A stretch of DNA of 64,000 nucleotides from Chrysomallon squamiferum (taxonomy: Eukaryota; Mollusca; Gastropoda; Neomphalida; Peltospiridae). The position numbers and the translations under genes are program-made. Under the pieces are notes generated by a model. It was given only the letters and a program-made list of their open reading frames with translations, did not search any database and was not told the origin of the DNA. Positions within the stretch are counted from its first letter, which is position 1. Each line of letters begins with the position of its first letter. This document shows, piece by piece, positions 24,292-36,441 of the stretch. The stretch spans positions 13,216,617 to 13,280,616 of the forward strand of contig CM022678.1 in NCBI GenBank assembly GCA_012295275.1, read 5' to 3'.

Positions 24292-25920
24292 CTACAACAA
24301 AATATAATATTCATTAATAAACTAAACATAAAATAAAATGCAAGTAGCATTTTTGTTGTCAGCTCTAACTGCATTTCACTGTCTTAGCAAGAAGAACTGT
24401 AGTCCAATTTTTTATTTTTCCATACAATTGTAATAATAAAAATAAGTTATTAAAGGTTTTTATATTCTTAATTTCAATCAGTTTAATATTGTAAATATAT
24501 GTAGTTAATCTATCATCAGTTAATCTATTTCAGATATCTCAGCAATATTAATAACAGCAAATTACAAATGTGCTGTTCACTACTAGATTATGCTGGCACA
24601 CAAATTATGACAAGGTTTGTTGGTGCATAAACCATTATTACATTGATTCTATACTATCTAAACTTAACATTTAAAATATCAAGCAAATAGTCATGCTTTA
24701 TGAAATATTTATATAAAATTATCAGTACTATTCTGTATATAAAAATAAAATCATCAAAGAAAACAAACAGTGTAAATATTTGAATTTAATTGATTGTTAA
24801 TTTAATCTGAAAAAAATCCCGACAATTTTCTTAAAATTTTTCAAAGATAAAAGATAAATGCAGTTGAACACATTTGACTTAAGCATGAATACAAAATGAA
24901 TTAGTACATTTAAATAACTATATTGTTATTCCTGAAACTGATTAATAAACCCTGATATAATTAGTAAGTAAAACCATTTTGAGAACAATGGCAAAATTAT
25001 TGAAGAAATAAAATGTACTAACTTCAACTGCCATCTTAAATAACTTTAAAAGTATAGAGTAGCATGATAATTATCAACCTGTAAATGCCATTTTCTAATT
25101 TTAATTATGAATTATTTTCTTAGTTTCTAAGAAAAAGCAAGAACAGGGCTGGACTTTATAATTTTAAAAACTGGAATAAAAGTGCAAAAGGTGTAAAGAC
25201 AAAACAAAATACGTTACTGATCAATGAAAACATTACAGTACGGATACTATATCCTTTTATAATCCTTCTCAGGGCTTCTTTTTTTGTCTTTTTCTTTTTT
25301 TTTAAATGTTGGTATTTTCTAGCTATCCATTTTTATTTATAATAATAAATACAGAGCTAGAGCTAGTCCAGTTAAGATGGAAACACATGAGTGAAAGCTA
25401 CTAAAAAACAAAAAAGTAAAAAGCTGCAATCCATACACAACTCCAGATATTTTTCATTGGAATAAATAAACTCCATTTACCAAATATTCACCATTTACAC
25501 AAATGAAATAAACATACTTCACTAAAGTTTTCTTTTCTGGAACCTTCATAATAATTTCCATCTCATTTGCAAAATCACCTTCTTGACTGAAAAAAACCCA
25601 GAACAAATATTTCAGATGAAAAATATAAATGTCATCATGTACAGGTACTGTATTTGTTACACTTGTGAAAATATTTCATTCGAAATGTAGTAACAACAAA
25701 TAATTTTTAAGTTCAGAGCTCATTTTCTATATTTGTACTAATGTATCAAGCCATTTCATAACTTCAAATAAAATCATTTTATTTGAGGTAAACATCACAA
25801 AGGAAGAAGAGAAAAAAATTATTACTGTAATTCCAAATAATGTTTGTCAATTTTACAAATTTAAAATCTAATATAAAAAAAATAATAATAATAATAAAAA
25901 TAAAATAAATGAAAACTAAA
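24292..25920. other. noncoding with one small minus-strand exon candidate
   Basis: AT-rich with no repeats of note. The only exon-like item is 25518-25586 (minus): acceptor ttttttcag, donor GAA|GTATGT, reading QEGDFANEMEIIMKVPEK and KTLV in the open frame. The rest shows nothing I can support. Confidence 0.4.
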
Positions 25921-27039
25921 TAATTGTGACCCTCCACCACGAAATGAATCTTATTTCACCAAGAATATATTTTGGGATTTTTAGCTTTTCTCAAAGGTAC
26001 ACAAAGGTACACAAAGTTCTTTGTAACATTTTCCTTAGCAACCATTTTTGTACGTTCATGAAATCTGGCCTGCTTATCAAACTTAGTTCAATAAAGAATT
26101 CTACTATGTTTGAAGGCAATATCTATTTTACTTTTTGCACAATATTTTATTTAAAATAAGTAAAAATGCACCTTTTTAGTGACAAAAGGACAAACAACTA
26201 AAAAGAATCAACAAGATCACTGTTACTAATTACAGAAATATTCCTAGCCACACCATGCTGCACCCCCTGGTACCAATTAAAAACATTTCTTGCATTTCAA
26301 TTTTTTTTTTTAAATTGTTATAATTAAATTTCTCTGATAAGACCTTGAATAACAAAGATATGCCACTTTCTTTATATTAGAACAAAAAACAAACTATTTT
26401 ATTTTAAGGATAACATGTATGTATGTGTGGATCATGACAATAGGTGACTAATTTAAAAAGAGAATGTTTTCTTATATTTAATTATATTTAATTACTGTAC
26501 AATACTATCATATAATACACTGAAATAGACTGACACACTTTGATAGTTTTACATTCTCATAATATTAATTCTCACCCTCAAGAAATAATAATAACAATTA
26601 AAAATTAATCCAATCGTAGTCTATTATTATGTAAACATTAATAAGAAGAAGAAAAAAATGAAAAAGAAATCTAATCATTAGTAAGTAGGTTTTTACAGCA
26701 AATAATTTGTGTTCATAATTTGATACAAATATGCCCTGAAACTACTTGAAAGCTTGCATAAAATGCCTGGAAAGTTTTGTATATATTTATGTTGTAAACA
26801 CCTTAATAATTATTATTCTCCCGCTATGAAAGCTTCAATTATGAAGAGAGACATAAATCAATTAGTAATAATGGAATGATTTTTATATGCAGTATATAGA
26901 ATTGTGACATGTGATAAACTATTACAACTGTGACATGAAAACATCCAAAGGTGTAATTTGAAAATAATATTTTTACCAACAGTTTCAAGTTAGTGTTAAT
27001 GTAGCTGCACATCATGTCTAACAAAAGGTTGAATGCTGT

Positions 27040-27973
27040 GGTGAAGGTATTCCTGTCAGCCAGCTGGAATCCCAGGACAGGGCTATAGGTTCTGGATGTC
27101 CTGTTAGTTGTGCCTTCACTGTCTCTGCTCTAAAAACAATCTCAAACTTGGAATCTGCATCATCAAGTTTTTGCTTATACAATGCCTGGTTTATCACTGT
27201 AAAAATGGAAAAGCTGAATTGACTTCATTCATTTAAGAGGACGAAACCACCCATCAAAGTACACCTGCCAGTCATATATTGTCACATGCACATCTCTGGT
27301 TTCAGAAGATGCAATCTGGGCACAGTTGATTCCCTCTGTTGTGCTAGCTTCAACAACTTGACACAAATTGGCAAGGCAATCCACTTCTGAACATTTGAAC
27401 TTCGGCTTTACCAAACCAAAACATGAGTCTGGTGTGAACTTGGTATGGCCAGCAGGCATAAAATTAGTATTATTTCTGTATGGAGTCCAAACATAACCTT
27501 CCATGTGACATACCACAACATAAATTGATTCTTATTTTGTCCCACAATTGTCACAAACAAGTTCATTTTCATTTCTACTAGGCCAAACTTCAGTAGAAAA
27601 TGGTGTAGTAAAGAAATTACCATATTAGACCCCTTGCTACTACTTGTACCTTCATCAATCAAATAACTAATCTGCTGAGGAAGGCCTCACAACAAGGGCC
27701 AACACTGTTTGTTTAGCTTCAGCGGCAGTAACTTTGCACTCCGCCACCATGTTATTATAAAACTTCCTTACAGATTCCACAATACACAGATGATCTAGTT
27801 GTTCACCAAGCACTCGCATTGTCTCATCTTCTGGAAGACTGGCAGTTCAGTGAATCATCTTGTTGTTTTGTTTGCACTGCCAGCACAGATCTGTTCTAGG
27901 GATCCAACAACTGTGAAGGGAACTTGCAGCTTCCATAGATCAATGAAGGAGGATTTCCCTATGACACGATGAC
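27040..27973 (-). pseudogene. DUF7869-like coding block, C-terminal part
   Basis: Minus-strand acceptor gttttttag before 27973. In order: HRVIGKSSFIDLWKLQVPF; after a frame change LCWQCKQNNKMI; then TASLPEDETMRVLGEQLDH and a helix ending EAKQTVLAL; then after a stop (27660 region) DEGTSSSKGSNMVISLLHHF and GQNKNQFMLWYVTWKV; after another frameshift AGHTKFTPDSCFGLVKPKF and TYDW-like IYDWQVYFDGWFRPLK, stop at about 27230. These motifs (LCW-CQKN, SLPE, GQNKN, GHTKF-PD-CFG, YDW) are characteristic of the family as I remember it; the function is unproven. At least three breaks, so dead. Weak similarity may continue to about 27040. Confidence 0.7.
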
Positions 27974-28166
27974 CTAAAAAACAAGAGACATAAAAGTAAT
28001 TAAGTATTAAAACAATCACTGCAAATTGTTATAATTTTTCAAGTAACAATTTCTAAATAATTTAATTACTAATCTTCCATATCAAGAGTAACAATATCAC
28101 TAACTTTAAAACTCAAAAAAAAAGTAAAAATATAAATGTATGCACAATTATTTGAAATAGAGTACT

Positions 28167-30080
28167 GGGGTCATTCCATGTCAAGTCACCCCCCCCCAAA
28201 TTTTTTTTAAACCAGACCGTCTCAGATTTTTATGAAACTTGGTATACTTGTTGACTGGGATCCCACAGCACCATGTCTGAAATTTTAGACCAATCGGACC
28301 AGTGGTGTGGGAGATATGGTCCCCAATTTTTTTAGATTTTTCCTCATATCTCAGGAACTACTGGACCAATCTTCATAAAATTGTTATCGTTGAAATGGCA
28401 ATATGACAAGGATTCCAAATTTTTTAGTTTTAAAAAAATGCTTGAAATTGACCGTGTGGATACATGACCTTGAGATGAAAATTTAAATCACCAACATGTT
28501 AACTAAAACATTTTCTGAGGAAATTTTTTGTTTCAATATAGCACATACATGAAAATAACACCTTTTCAGGAAATTTTCAGCTATTAACATCTGATTAACT
28601 AAAACCTGAATGATCAGTTCTGGATGCTAGGAATCACCATCTCTCTTGATCACTGAGTAAGACATTGTAGCCCTACATGTATGCATAAAGTTCACATAAA
28701 TTTGATAGAACTTGGTGTTTCTGATGTCTAACCTACTCACTGTCTTTGTTTCAAATGCTCACTGTATCCTTCATTCCCAGACACATTCTACTGTTCTCGT
28801 AACTTTCATAAAATTATACTATTTCCTCCTTCAATTCATCTGACAGAACTTTCCCTCGTTTTTAATCACAGAGGGATAGAACCCCTTTCTTTTTCTTCAC
28901 CACACAGCTTTTTTCACAAGGTAATTCGTTGTTTCAAATTCATTCATTGTCCTTTCAATGGTAAGGGGTGACAAAGTCAAGATTTGCACACGCTCTGGGT
29001 AGGATTCAAACTCCTTGAATTTCTCTTTTAACTCCTCCAACATGTTCCTGAAAAAAATGAAGGTCCGATTTTTCTGATGGGTCACTTTCAGGAGAATGAA
29101 GTGGAATATTTCAAGATGTTGTTTTAATGTTACTGTAGCTGATGCTAGTTTGTTCTGTCCTTTCATTCGTTTACTGGAACATGCTAGTGAATGGAGTTTA
29201 ACAGGAGTTTCACCTAAACTTGACAGTATAGAATTCAAATCGAAGTCCTTTTTTGGAGAAACAACAACCAGCGGTTTGTCTGACAAGTTATCATCAAATT
29301 CTCCCCTAGTAATACCACCCATACTAAAGCCATCCTCTGCAGGGTTTTGAACGTTTGATTTTTGAAGGCTAATCAAACAGCCACAGCACAACTTGTCTCC
29401 TGGCACTAGTGTCTTTGGATTCACTAAGCATTTGTAAGTGCCCATGCTAACAATTCTTAAAGATATTGCTTAGGATGGTGATTAAGGAGATCACAACTCT
29501 TTTTCCGTAATGTTGAAAACGTGATTAAAAGTTCTTGTTCATGATGTGAACCGATACTCTTGATGTCTCGTGTTTTGATCCCACTTCAAAGAGTGAGGAG
29601 TTCGACTTCCTCAGTTTTCCATATACTTCGCAACAACTCCTTTTTGGTATGATAGTGTTGATAACACACATTTTCAGGATAGTAAAAGCTGCAGTTAGCC
29701 CTGGAAGAAATAAGGATTTTCAGTATTGCCTGCACCTTCAATTCAATAGAACAAAGTCAGTGCTTTCCTAAATATCAAATCAAACCCTGAAACCCTTTCA
29801 GTAAAGTTAAGCAGGTCATAAAATGGTAGCACATTACATGTGTCTTCGCACAATACCAATTTTATGAAGATTGGCCCAGTAGTTTCTGAGATATGAGTGT
29901 TCAAAGGTGGATGGTCATGCCCATTTTTGCCAATAATCTCAAAATTTGGGGGCTATATCTCCCACACCATGCGTCCAATTGGCCTAAAATTATCAACAAG
30001 TATAACAAGTTTTATAAAAATCTGAGATGGTCGTGTTTAAATTTCTTTTTTGGGGGGGTGATTTGACATGGAATGACCCC
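28167..30080 (-). mobile_element. nested transposon with long imperfect inverted repeats
   Basis: Starts ggggtcattccatgtcaagt and ends with the reverse complement ggggtcattccatgtcaaat. Similarity between the ends goes on for about 250 bp, including gtgtgggagatat and catatctcag-aactactgg-ccaatcttcataaaatt. The body has the minus-strand coding remnant 28600-29445. It sits between the HRVIGK block and the VEDYALSLPG block of the larger element, so it inserted later. Target duplication unclear (tact on the left, tatact on the right). A fragment of the same terminus lies at 62307-62383. Confidence 0.8.
28600..29445 (-). pseudogene. transposon-encoded protein, truncated
   Basis: ATG at 29443-29445; open to 28897 (182 codons). 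The N-terminus has a Cys cluster (GDKLCCGCLISLQK), then an acidic low-complexity part and a helical part (NMLEELKEKFKEFESYPERV). After the stop, the frame can be followed with breaks through KVLSDELKEEIV, FYE, ENSRMCLGMKDTVSI and HQKHQVLSNLCELYAYM to about 28690. The latter resembles an 'FYE-D-SR--PGKKD-VSV ... KQKRLLL-NLKELY' block I remember from multi-copy invertebrate transposon proteins. The catalytic part is missing, so the copy is non-autonomous. Confidence 0.6.
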
Positions 30081-30365
30081 TATACTTTATATCCATATAC
30101 AGGTATATAAAACCAACAAATATACCAATCTATTCATTCAAATAACTATGTAGTATTAAAAATAAAACAAATTCATTAAAACATGACACAGTGGCAGTAT
30201 AGCCATATTTTGCATTATAAAAAGAATGTTCTAAGGACCAAGGAGGGGAACAAATATTAATGAACAATTAGAAAGAAAAAAAAGTAGCTTTATCAATAGT
30301 TTTAATTTATTTGGTTGCACACATCCTTGTGAAGAATCTTTTGTGTGAAGACACAATCAACTTAC

Positions 30366-30620
30366 CTCGTGCAATAGCAAGTTGTTGGTAACGACTCAAA
30401 GTGAAGACTTCGTCTCAGTTGTGTGGAGTATGTTGACATCACTTCTCTTGAATCCTGGTACTCGGCCAGGTAAGCTGAGTGCATAGTCCTCCACAAAATG
30501 CTGCAGAAACTGTAACAACCTCTCTGTATCATCAGAACTAAGTACACTGGATTCAATTTTCTCCCACCGCATTTTTTCTGTCTTGGAGTTACTCCATGCT
30601 GACGTAGTGCTTCAGCAATG
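30366..30620 (-). pseudogene. DUF7869-like coding block, middle part
   Basis: Acceptor ataaactaacag before 30620, donor CGAG|GTAAG at 30365. It reads IAEALRQHGVTPRQKKCGGR, then with a one-base shift VLSSDDTERLLQFLQHF and VEDYALSLPGRVPGFKRSDV, then a stop after TETKSSL and RYQQLAIARG. The 'YALSLPGR-PG' sequence is the signature for this block in the family. One frameshift and one stop. Confidence 0.65.
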
Positions 30621-31669
30621 CTGTTAGTTTATTCTGACTAATGCTGTAACAAAGAGATCTAAAAATAATTTTTCTGATTGTTTTTTGTAGCAACATTTGT
30701 ATATAATCATTGGTATACTAATCAAATATCTTTAAAAATACAATGTAGGGAAATAAATTTAGAAAACCCACCCACTCCTCAAAAAAAAAAACACAATATA
30801 TATACTGAAAACAAATTAAAATAACAACATAAAAGAATAGTTCCATTTTGCCATTCAATTCTTAAATAATCATGTATTCTGAACAGTAATATTTAGCAAT
30901 TTAGTATCAACTCCAGCAGAACACAACTACTCATGATCAATGGATTAAAACGCACATTTAACCATCAATGAATTGGAAGGTTTCTCTACAAACAGTTTTA
31001 GAATCTATGATGTAGCAACATCTCTGGAGTTTACGTTCTGTTTGTCAGCAGAGTTTTAAACATGTCATCTCTCCATTATTCATAGTACTTGACAGTACTC
31101 CAAGTAGAATCATCTCTTTGTCACACAAAATAAAATATTTTTATAATCATATTAAAATTTAGTCAGTTATTAGTAATATTTATTACCTGTTGTTTGAAAA
31201 ACATTTTTATATTATTCAAAAATAACTTAATATATTATAAGTTCACAGTAACACAGAATTATGCAAGCAAAGAATTGTGATATAATCTAATGGTTAACTT
31301 GCCTCCATCCACTCCTCCCAATGAACATCCTCTTCTGTTTAAAGAACATCTTACTTAATATTTAAACATTATAATTTATATTGCTAAATTGTTTCAAAGT
31401 TCATAAATTTTTTAGGTTTAAGAAAAGGTTGATATATATAAAATTATTTTATAGCTAAAATTAATACAAAATGTTAGGGTAACCATAAATGTATTTAATG
31501 TTAAATATCTATAATTGGCTCCTATTGATATTAATATTATAATATAACTTATAAGTTTAAAAAAAAATCCAAATCAACTGTTATTTTAATAATTTTTGAA
31601 AACATTAAAATGACTACAAACTGAGGATAGTCCCTTTATCTATAAATATTACAAACTATGCATTCTTAC

Positions 31670-31945
31670 CTTCATTGAATTCTGTCATATTCATTCTCCG
31701 ATCCAGCACTTCATCTCGTGAAAACTGAGAAATGCATCCATGTTTTACACTTTGTCCTTCTCCGGCAGTTTTAATCTTACAATTACAGTCAAACCATACA
31801 ACTTTTACATTTTCCTTATTAGCAAAACACGACTGATTAATGTCTATTTCAAAATTTAATTCAGAATCGGTGGAATTGGCTGAATCTTCATCATTTTCTG
31901 TAATATTGCCAGCGTCATTCAGTAACGGAAGAATCAGTAAAATAA
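31670..31945 (-). pseudogene. DUF7869-like coding block, N-terminal part
   Basis: Donor TGAAG|GTAAGAATG at 31669. The open frame reads NITENDEDSANSTDSELNFE, then VVWFDCNCKIKTAGEGQSVK and HGCISQFSRDEVLDRRMNM. The C-x-C ... C cluster followed by F-x-x-(D/E)E matches the N-terminal metal-binding-like part of the same family. No start codon in frame is visible; a stop lies shortly upstream, near 31965. Confidence 0.5.
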
Positions 31946-32039
31946 TCCTGGATCAAACAATGTACATCTTCTGAATCAGCATTGTCCAAAATATTTGCTA
32001 CAACGTGAATAATTTAAAGCCTTAGTTAAAATTTCAGCA

Positions 32040-32200
32040 TGCATACAGTTACCTCGCTTGCATTGGAGTATTACGTCACATGATATTCTTGACCAATCAT
32101 GAATGGGAATTCCATCTTAGTAGTCCTTTGTTTGCTGTTCTGTTCTTATTTTGTTCTCGCTCATTGATCTTCTATTTTAAACATGGCCAATCAGACTCTG
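32040..32200 (-). promoter_or_regulatory. promoter-like segment of the large transposon
   Basis: Upstream (minus strand) of the first coding block there is a CRE-like site overlapping an E-box (CATGTGACGTAA, about 32069-32080) and two inverted CCAAT boxes (ATTGGTC near 32093 and ATTGGCC near 32188). The combination in otherwise featureless AT-rich DNA suggests a promoter. No experimental support. Confidence 0.35.
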
Positions 32201-32525
32201 CATATTTAGAAAGCCATGAAAACAAGCTTTCCACTGATACCAGAAACGACGGGTTCACTTTCTATTTTCAGGGCGAAAACATTTGCTGAATATTGAATTT
32301 TTCATGCATTTTTAATTAACAAAAAACAAAAGATTATCTCATTCAAGTGCATTTTTGAAGCATATAGAAGAAACTGTTTTAGTGTTAATTCAAAATGTTC
32401 ACAAATGGATAAACTATCAGTTTAAATTAAAATCTCAACCTACTCCCCACTGAGGTTATTTTGGTCGTTACACACAACTAGGCAAGGTGACATCCGACTC
32501 ATTTCATGGTGGCGGGTCACAATTA

Positions 32526-35500
32526 TAGAACAAAAACCAACAGCAGTAAAAGAAACAAACAATAATAAGAATGAAAAAATAATTATACTTCTAAATTATT
32601 ATCATTATTAACTTTTTTATAAAGATAAAAACAGAAAATAATTTTATAATGACTCAACAATATCAGTGTCGTGTAAACAGATTGAGGATATAAAACCAAC
32701 TGAATGTCATGATCCACATTCTCTGACAGGAACAGGGCATCATCCCTGTGATTTCCACTGAAAATTAATAACAAGAATCAGAAATTTAGATAATTTGAAA
32801 GATAAACATTTTATATTATTCAAATAATCGAAAATTCTGTAAATGAAATAGTGTAATAATTCAAAATATCTGTTTATTGTTTAATTTTGTACTGAGATAC
32901 ATTATTCTATAATATAACAATAAGTGTGTATGTGTGTGTTTTGGTGGGTTTTTTTATTCATTAAGCTATTACTCTTTTGCATTGTTATGATCTAGAATCC
33001 ATGTTTTGATGATCTTCTTGTAAAAGTTTTTTTCAACAAAAGGATCAACAATTTGGATCCAGCATGTTCATTAGGAAAGAAAAGATGTGTAAAGGAATTA
33101 AATAAAAATATTGATAAGTAGGACAGTATATTTACATTGTAAAAAGATGCCTTACAGCACCTTAACAAAATATTAAATCAGTTGGTCTGGTAAAGTACAG
33201 CATTATATTTAATAAACACTTACTTCAAGCTGGTCACTAAAATAGACCAAATCTGAAATAAAGAAGAAATGTTTTATTTCAGAACATACACAGCATGTTT
33301 TTTTAACTATTTTTAATATTTAAAAGGGAACTAACTACACAGATATTGACAAAGAAACCCTGTTTCTGCAATATGAAGTGACACCCTTTTAAACAAGCAA
33401 CTAAAAACCTTTTTCTAATGTACATCTTTCCGGTGTCTTCCCATTTGGTAGAATTCTCAGGTCGTATAATTCCCATTTCGTAGAAAAAGCGGGTCTATCA
33501 CAATACCTGATTACCTCTGTATATAAAGAACTTGGCCTGTGCATACATCTGGTTTCTTTCTAACATTCAGAAGGGGAGCGTATTGTTCGTAATTCGATTA
33601 TGTAATATCAACTGAAAGCAGAATAAGCGTTCACTGCTCATTTGTTGTAGATTTGTTACTTTTTCATCATCTTCCTCTTCCTCATTATCATCATCATCAA
33701 CATTATTATTATTATAATATTATTACTATTATTATTGTTGTTGTTATTATTATTCGTATTCTTCTTATTATTCTTATTATAATTACTGTTCCTATTATTA
33801 TTTTTTATTTTTTATTTTTTTTTTTTTTTTAAACTGGTCATTTCTAATTCATAAACATTTCCTTTCCGTTACAAAACAAGCAACCAATAATAAACAATTT
33901 TACATCAATTTCATCTATCTATTAAAAAACAAAACGAAAAAAGAATGAAAGAAAAGAAAAATGGCTTGCTTCTGTAAGAGAATATGACAAAAATATTATA
34001 AATAACTAATTCAGCAATATAATTTTTAATAAAACATATTTTACATACGAGTAATTTACTTATATTCAGTAAATAGAATATTTGAACATTACATTTATCA
34101 TTAACTTTTCGAATTCAACCATATTCAGCTTAAACGTACAAGATATCTGTTACTGATCATATTTACGTTATGCACACATACATATTCAGATTATGCACAT
34201 ATTATACAATATATGTGACATAGTATATTAATAGGATGTACACTAAAGATATTATGACCTGCAAATACTTTGGCTATGACTGAAAAAGTTTATACGAAGG
34301 ACCAAATCATTGGGAATACTTTTAGATAAATACCTTCTTTTTTAATTATTTACATTCACTATATTCGATACATAGATTATTTCGATATTTGAAATATTTG
34401 CATATTTCATGCGATAAGCAATATCCATATACTACAATAATACCTCAGATTTAAGATGTTATTGGGTCCAAATTTCCGATAGTGAAGTGAGGTATCGTTA
34501 AGCAGGAGACTAATTTACACAGAATTAAGGTTAAAAGCAGTGGTTACTTTCTCGCTGATGAGATCTGACATAAAAAAAAAAGTGAAATAAGGAGAAATAA
34601 AACAGCAGTTTAGATATAAATCATTTAATAGATTGTAGCTATTTACAAATCAATTTATACAAATACATTAAGAAATAATTATATGCGCTCATTGTGGGTT
34701 TGGTTTCATTTAAGATAATGTATTTTGTTTCTATAGTTATTGTCTTCCGTTTCTTTTTATCATCAGCATTTGCCTGTATACTGTTATTCGTTTTGAGATA
34801 TTGGAAGGGTAAATTACAAACGAGTTTAGTCTAAATCGAAGCAGAAGACAAAAGAGAATCAGAATATCAGATGCACGTATGACATGTCAACTGATCAACA
34901 CAACTGAGAGAAGCTCGTGAATGAACTAAAAATTTAAGAAAACAGACTTTAAAATCATGCATTGTATACATTTGTATCATTTATTTCAAGCAATTAACTA
35001 TTAAATTAAATTTCTATTTATATAATTTGTAAAGAAGAAAGATTGTTAAAGCGGGATATCGTTAAGCGAGATGTTACTGTATTTGTACAATAATAATCAC
35101 TTTCCAAATAATCTGGAGCAGTTCGTTATAATGACTGAGGTAAAACCAAGCATGTCAATAAGACCATTGAACCACATTTAGCCTTTCTACAAAATGGGAA
35201 TTCTACCAGAAAAAAAAAAAAAACATATACCATAATCTTAGATATATCATACATGGATCATCAGCTAGATTCTCAAATAACCTTATTAGTCCTCCATGCA
35301 AAAGATTGCACTCAACTACGTTCATTTAAAGATCCTTTAATATTAACTTTCTTTATTGGTATATGAAATACTGACCAGTATAGAAGGATCTATTAAAGCC
35401 TGATATCATCCATTTAAGTAATAATAATATATTTACAAAGGTCTGAACACTAAAACTGGATATTACAAATCCCAATTCTTCCAGGAAATATATTCATAAA

Positions 35501-35570
35501 TTCGTATAATAAAAAGATTTAATACAATTTAGGACTTGCAAAGTAAATTAAGAACTCTCACAAAACTTAC
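32526..35570. other. noncoding; small exon candidates and one MITE
   Basis: Possible minus-strand exons: 33224-33252 (acceptor tttatttcag, donor GAA|GTAAGT, in phase with the CAMSAP exon as NLVYFSDQLE) and 32690-32763 (acceptor taattttcag, best frame GNHRDDALFLSENVDHDIQL, which does not keep phase with the previous one). (ATT)/(GTT) tracts lie at 33690-33830. A MITE is at 34435-35079. Otherwise nothing supported. Confidence 0.4.
34435..35079. mobile_element. pogo/Tigger-like MITE candidate
   Basis: About 645 bp, left end CAATAATACCTCAGATTTAA and right end, reversed, CAGTAACATCTCGCTTAACG. Both are flanked by TA, the target of pogo-type elements. A second internal inverted motif (gaggtatcgttaagcagg near 34489) resembles the right end (ggatatcgttaagcgag). 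No coding capacity. The class is inferred from CAGTA-type termini and TA flanks. Confidence 0.45.
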
Positions 35571-36259
35571 TTTCTGCTTCCTGATCATTCAGCAGCTGTC
35601 CTGTCTCTGTCAGTTTTATCATTTCAAACCAGAAGAACAGCTCTGCAAGAAAGGCTAAGAGGTTTTCTCGTACACTGTCTCGTGTGTACAGGAGATCCTC
35701 GTAGGTGAAATGGAAGAAGTTGATGGAAGATGCTGTTCACAGAATGTTTTGATGAGACGTAGATTATACAAAGAATTAGCTATTCCAAACCCATCTTTCA
35801 AACATATATCAGAAGAAAAAATAAATACTAGTGAGGCAACTAATATTTAAAATTACAAGAAAAAGGTTAATGAGAAGGATAAGGAAATCACCAGAGAAAG
35901 AGAGAGAGAAAAGGAAAACCAAAAAAAAACAACTACAAAAACATTGTATTAAAATTTTAAAATATGAATTTGTTGATTAAGAAAAATATTTAAAAAATAA
36001 AATAAATAACAACACACCTCTCTTCATAAAGATTCATAAATTTAATAAATGTTGAATTTCAAAGTTACAATCTGATTCATTATTTTATTTATAAAAATTG
36101 TGTTATGAAACAAACCATGAAACTTGAGGGAGTGTGGACAATAGAAACTGCAGACAATAGAAACTACAGAAACAGCTACTGTACATCCATCTCCTATGTC
36201 TTTTAGTATGTCTGTCATCACAGGAACACTGTCACATGTGAAGGGCTGGCTGTTCCAGT
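35571..36259 (-). pseudogene. CAMSAP: CAMSAP CH-domain relic, two exons
   Basis: CAMSAPs bind microtubule minus ends; their N-terminus has a calponin-homology (CH) domain. Exon 36116-36259 (acceptor ttttttactag, donor CATG|GTTTGT) reads PVMTDILKDIGDGCTVAVSV, then FYCPHSLKFHG. Exon 35571-35809 reads ICLKDGFGIANSLYNLRLI and KTFCEQHLP, then in another frame INFFHFTYEDLLYTRDSVRE and NLLAFLAELFFWFEMIK, donor GAAA|GTAAGT. This matches the order of the CAMSAP CH domain (YCP, ICLKE, SLYN, LEDLLY, FIAELFWWFE). Three defects suggest a pseudogene: a 16-bp tandem duplication (about 36145-36176) inside the first exon, no AG at the expected acceptor of the second (TG instead), and a frameshift near 35725. 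Sequencing error could explain one of these, not all. Confidence 0.7.
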
Positions 36260-36368
36260 CTAGTAAAAAGAATGTTTAACATTTTAAAATACTCATAAAA
36301 TATAATGCTTCTACTTTTATTTTAAAATATAGAAATTTACAACAAAATAAACACGTCTATACGAATGA

Positions 36369-36370
<2 letters not shown>

Positions 36371-36436
<66 letters not shown>
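36371..36436. repeat. (GT)n-(GA)n microsatellite
   Basis: 39 bp of GT followed by about 27 bp of GA. Confidence 0.95.

Positions 36437-36441
<5 letters not shown>

Larger units (their letters stand above)
25921..32525 (-). mobile_element. 6.6-kb decayed DNA transposon carrying a DUF7869-like gene
   Basis: The ends are inverted repeats: taattgtgaccctccaccac at 25921 and the reverse complement of taattgtgacccgccaccat ending at 32525. The match continues through gaaatga and tcacc, about 40 bp in all. A TA lies on each side of ATTGTGACC, which could be the target duplication. Inside, on the minus strand, are three coding blocks (31670-31945, 30366-30620, 27040-27973) that in order match a family of proteins I recall as DUF7869-containing and multi-copy in invertebrate genomes. 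A second transposon (28167-30080) interrupts it. The link between these ends and this gene is inferred from geometry: the gene lies wholly inside, with its 5' end facing the right end. Confidence 0.65.
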
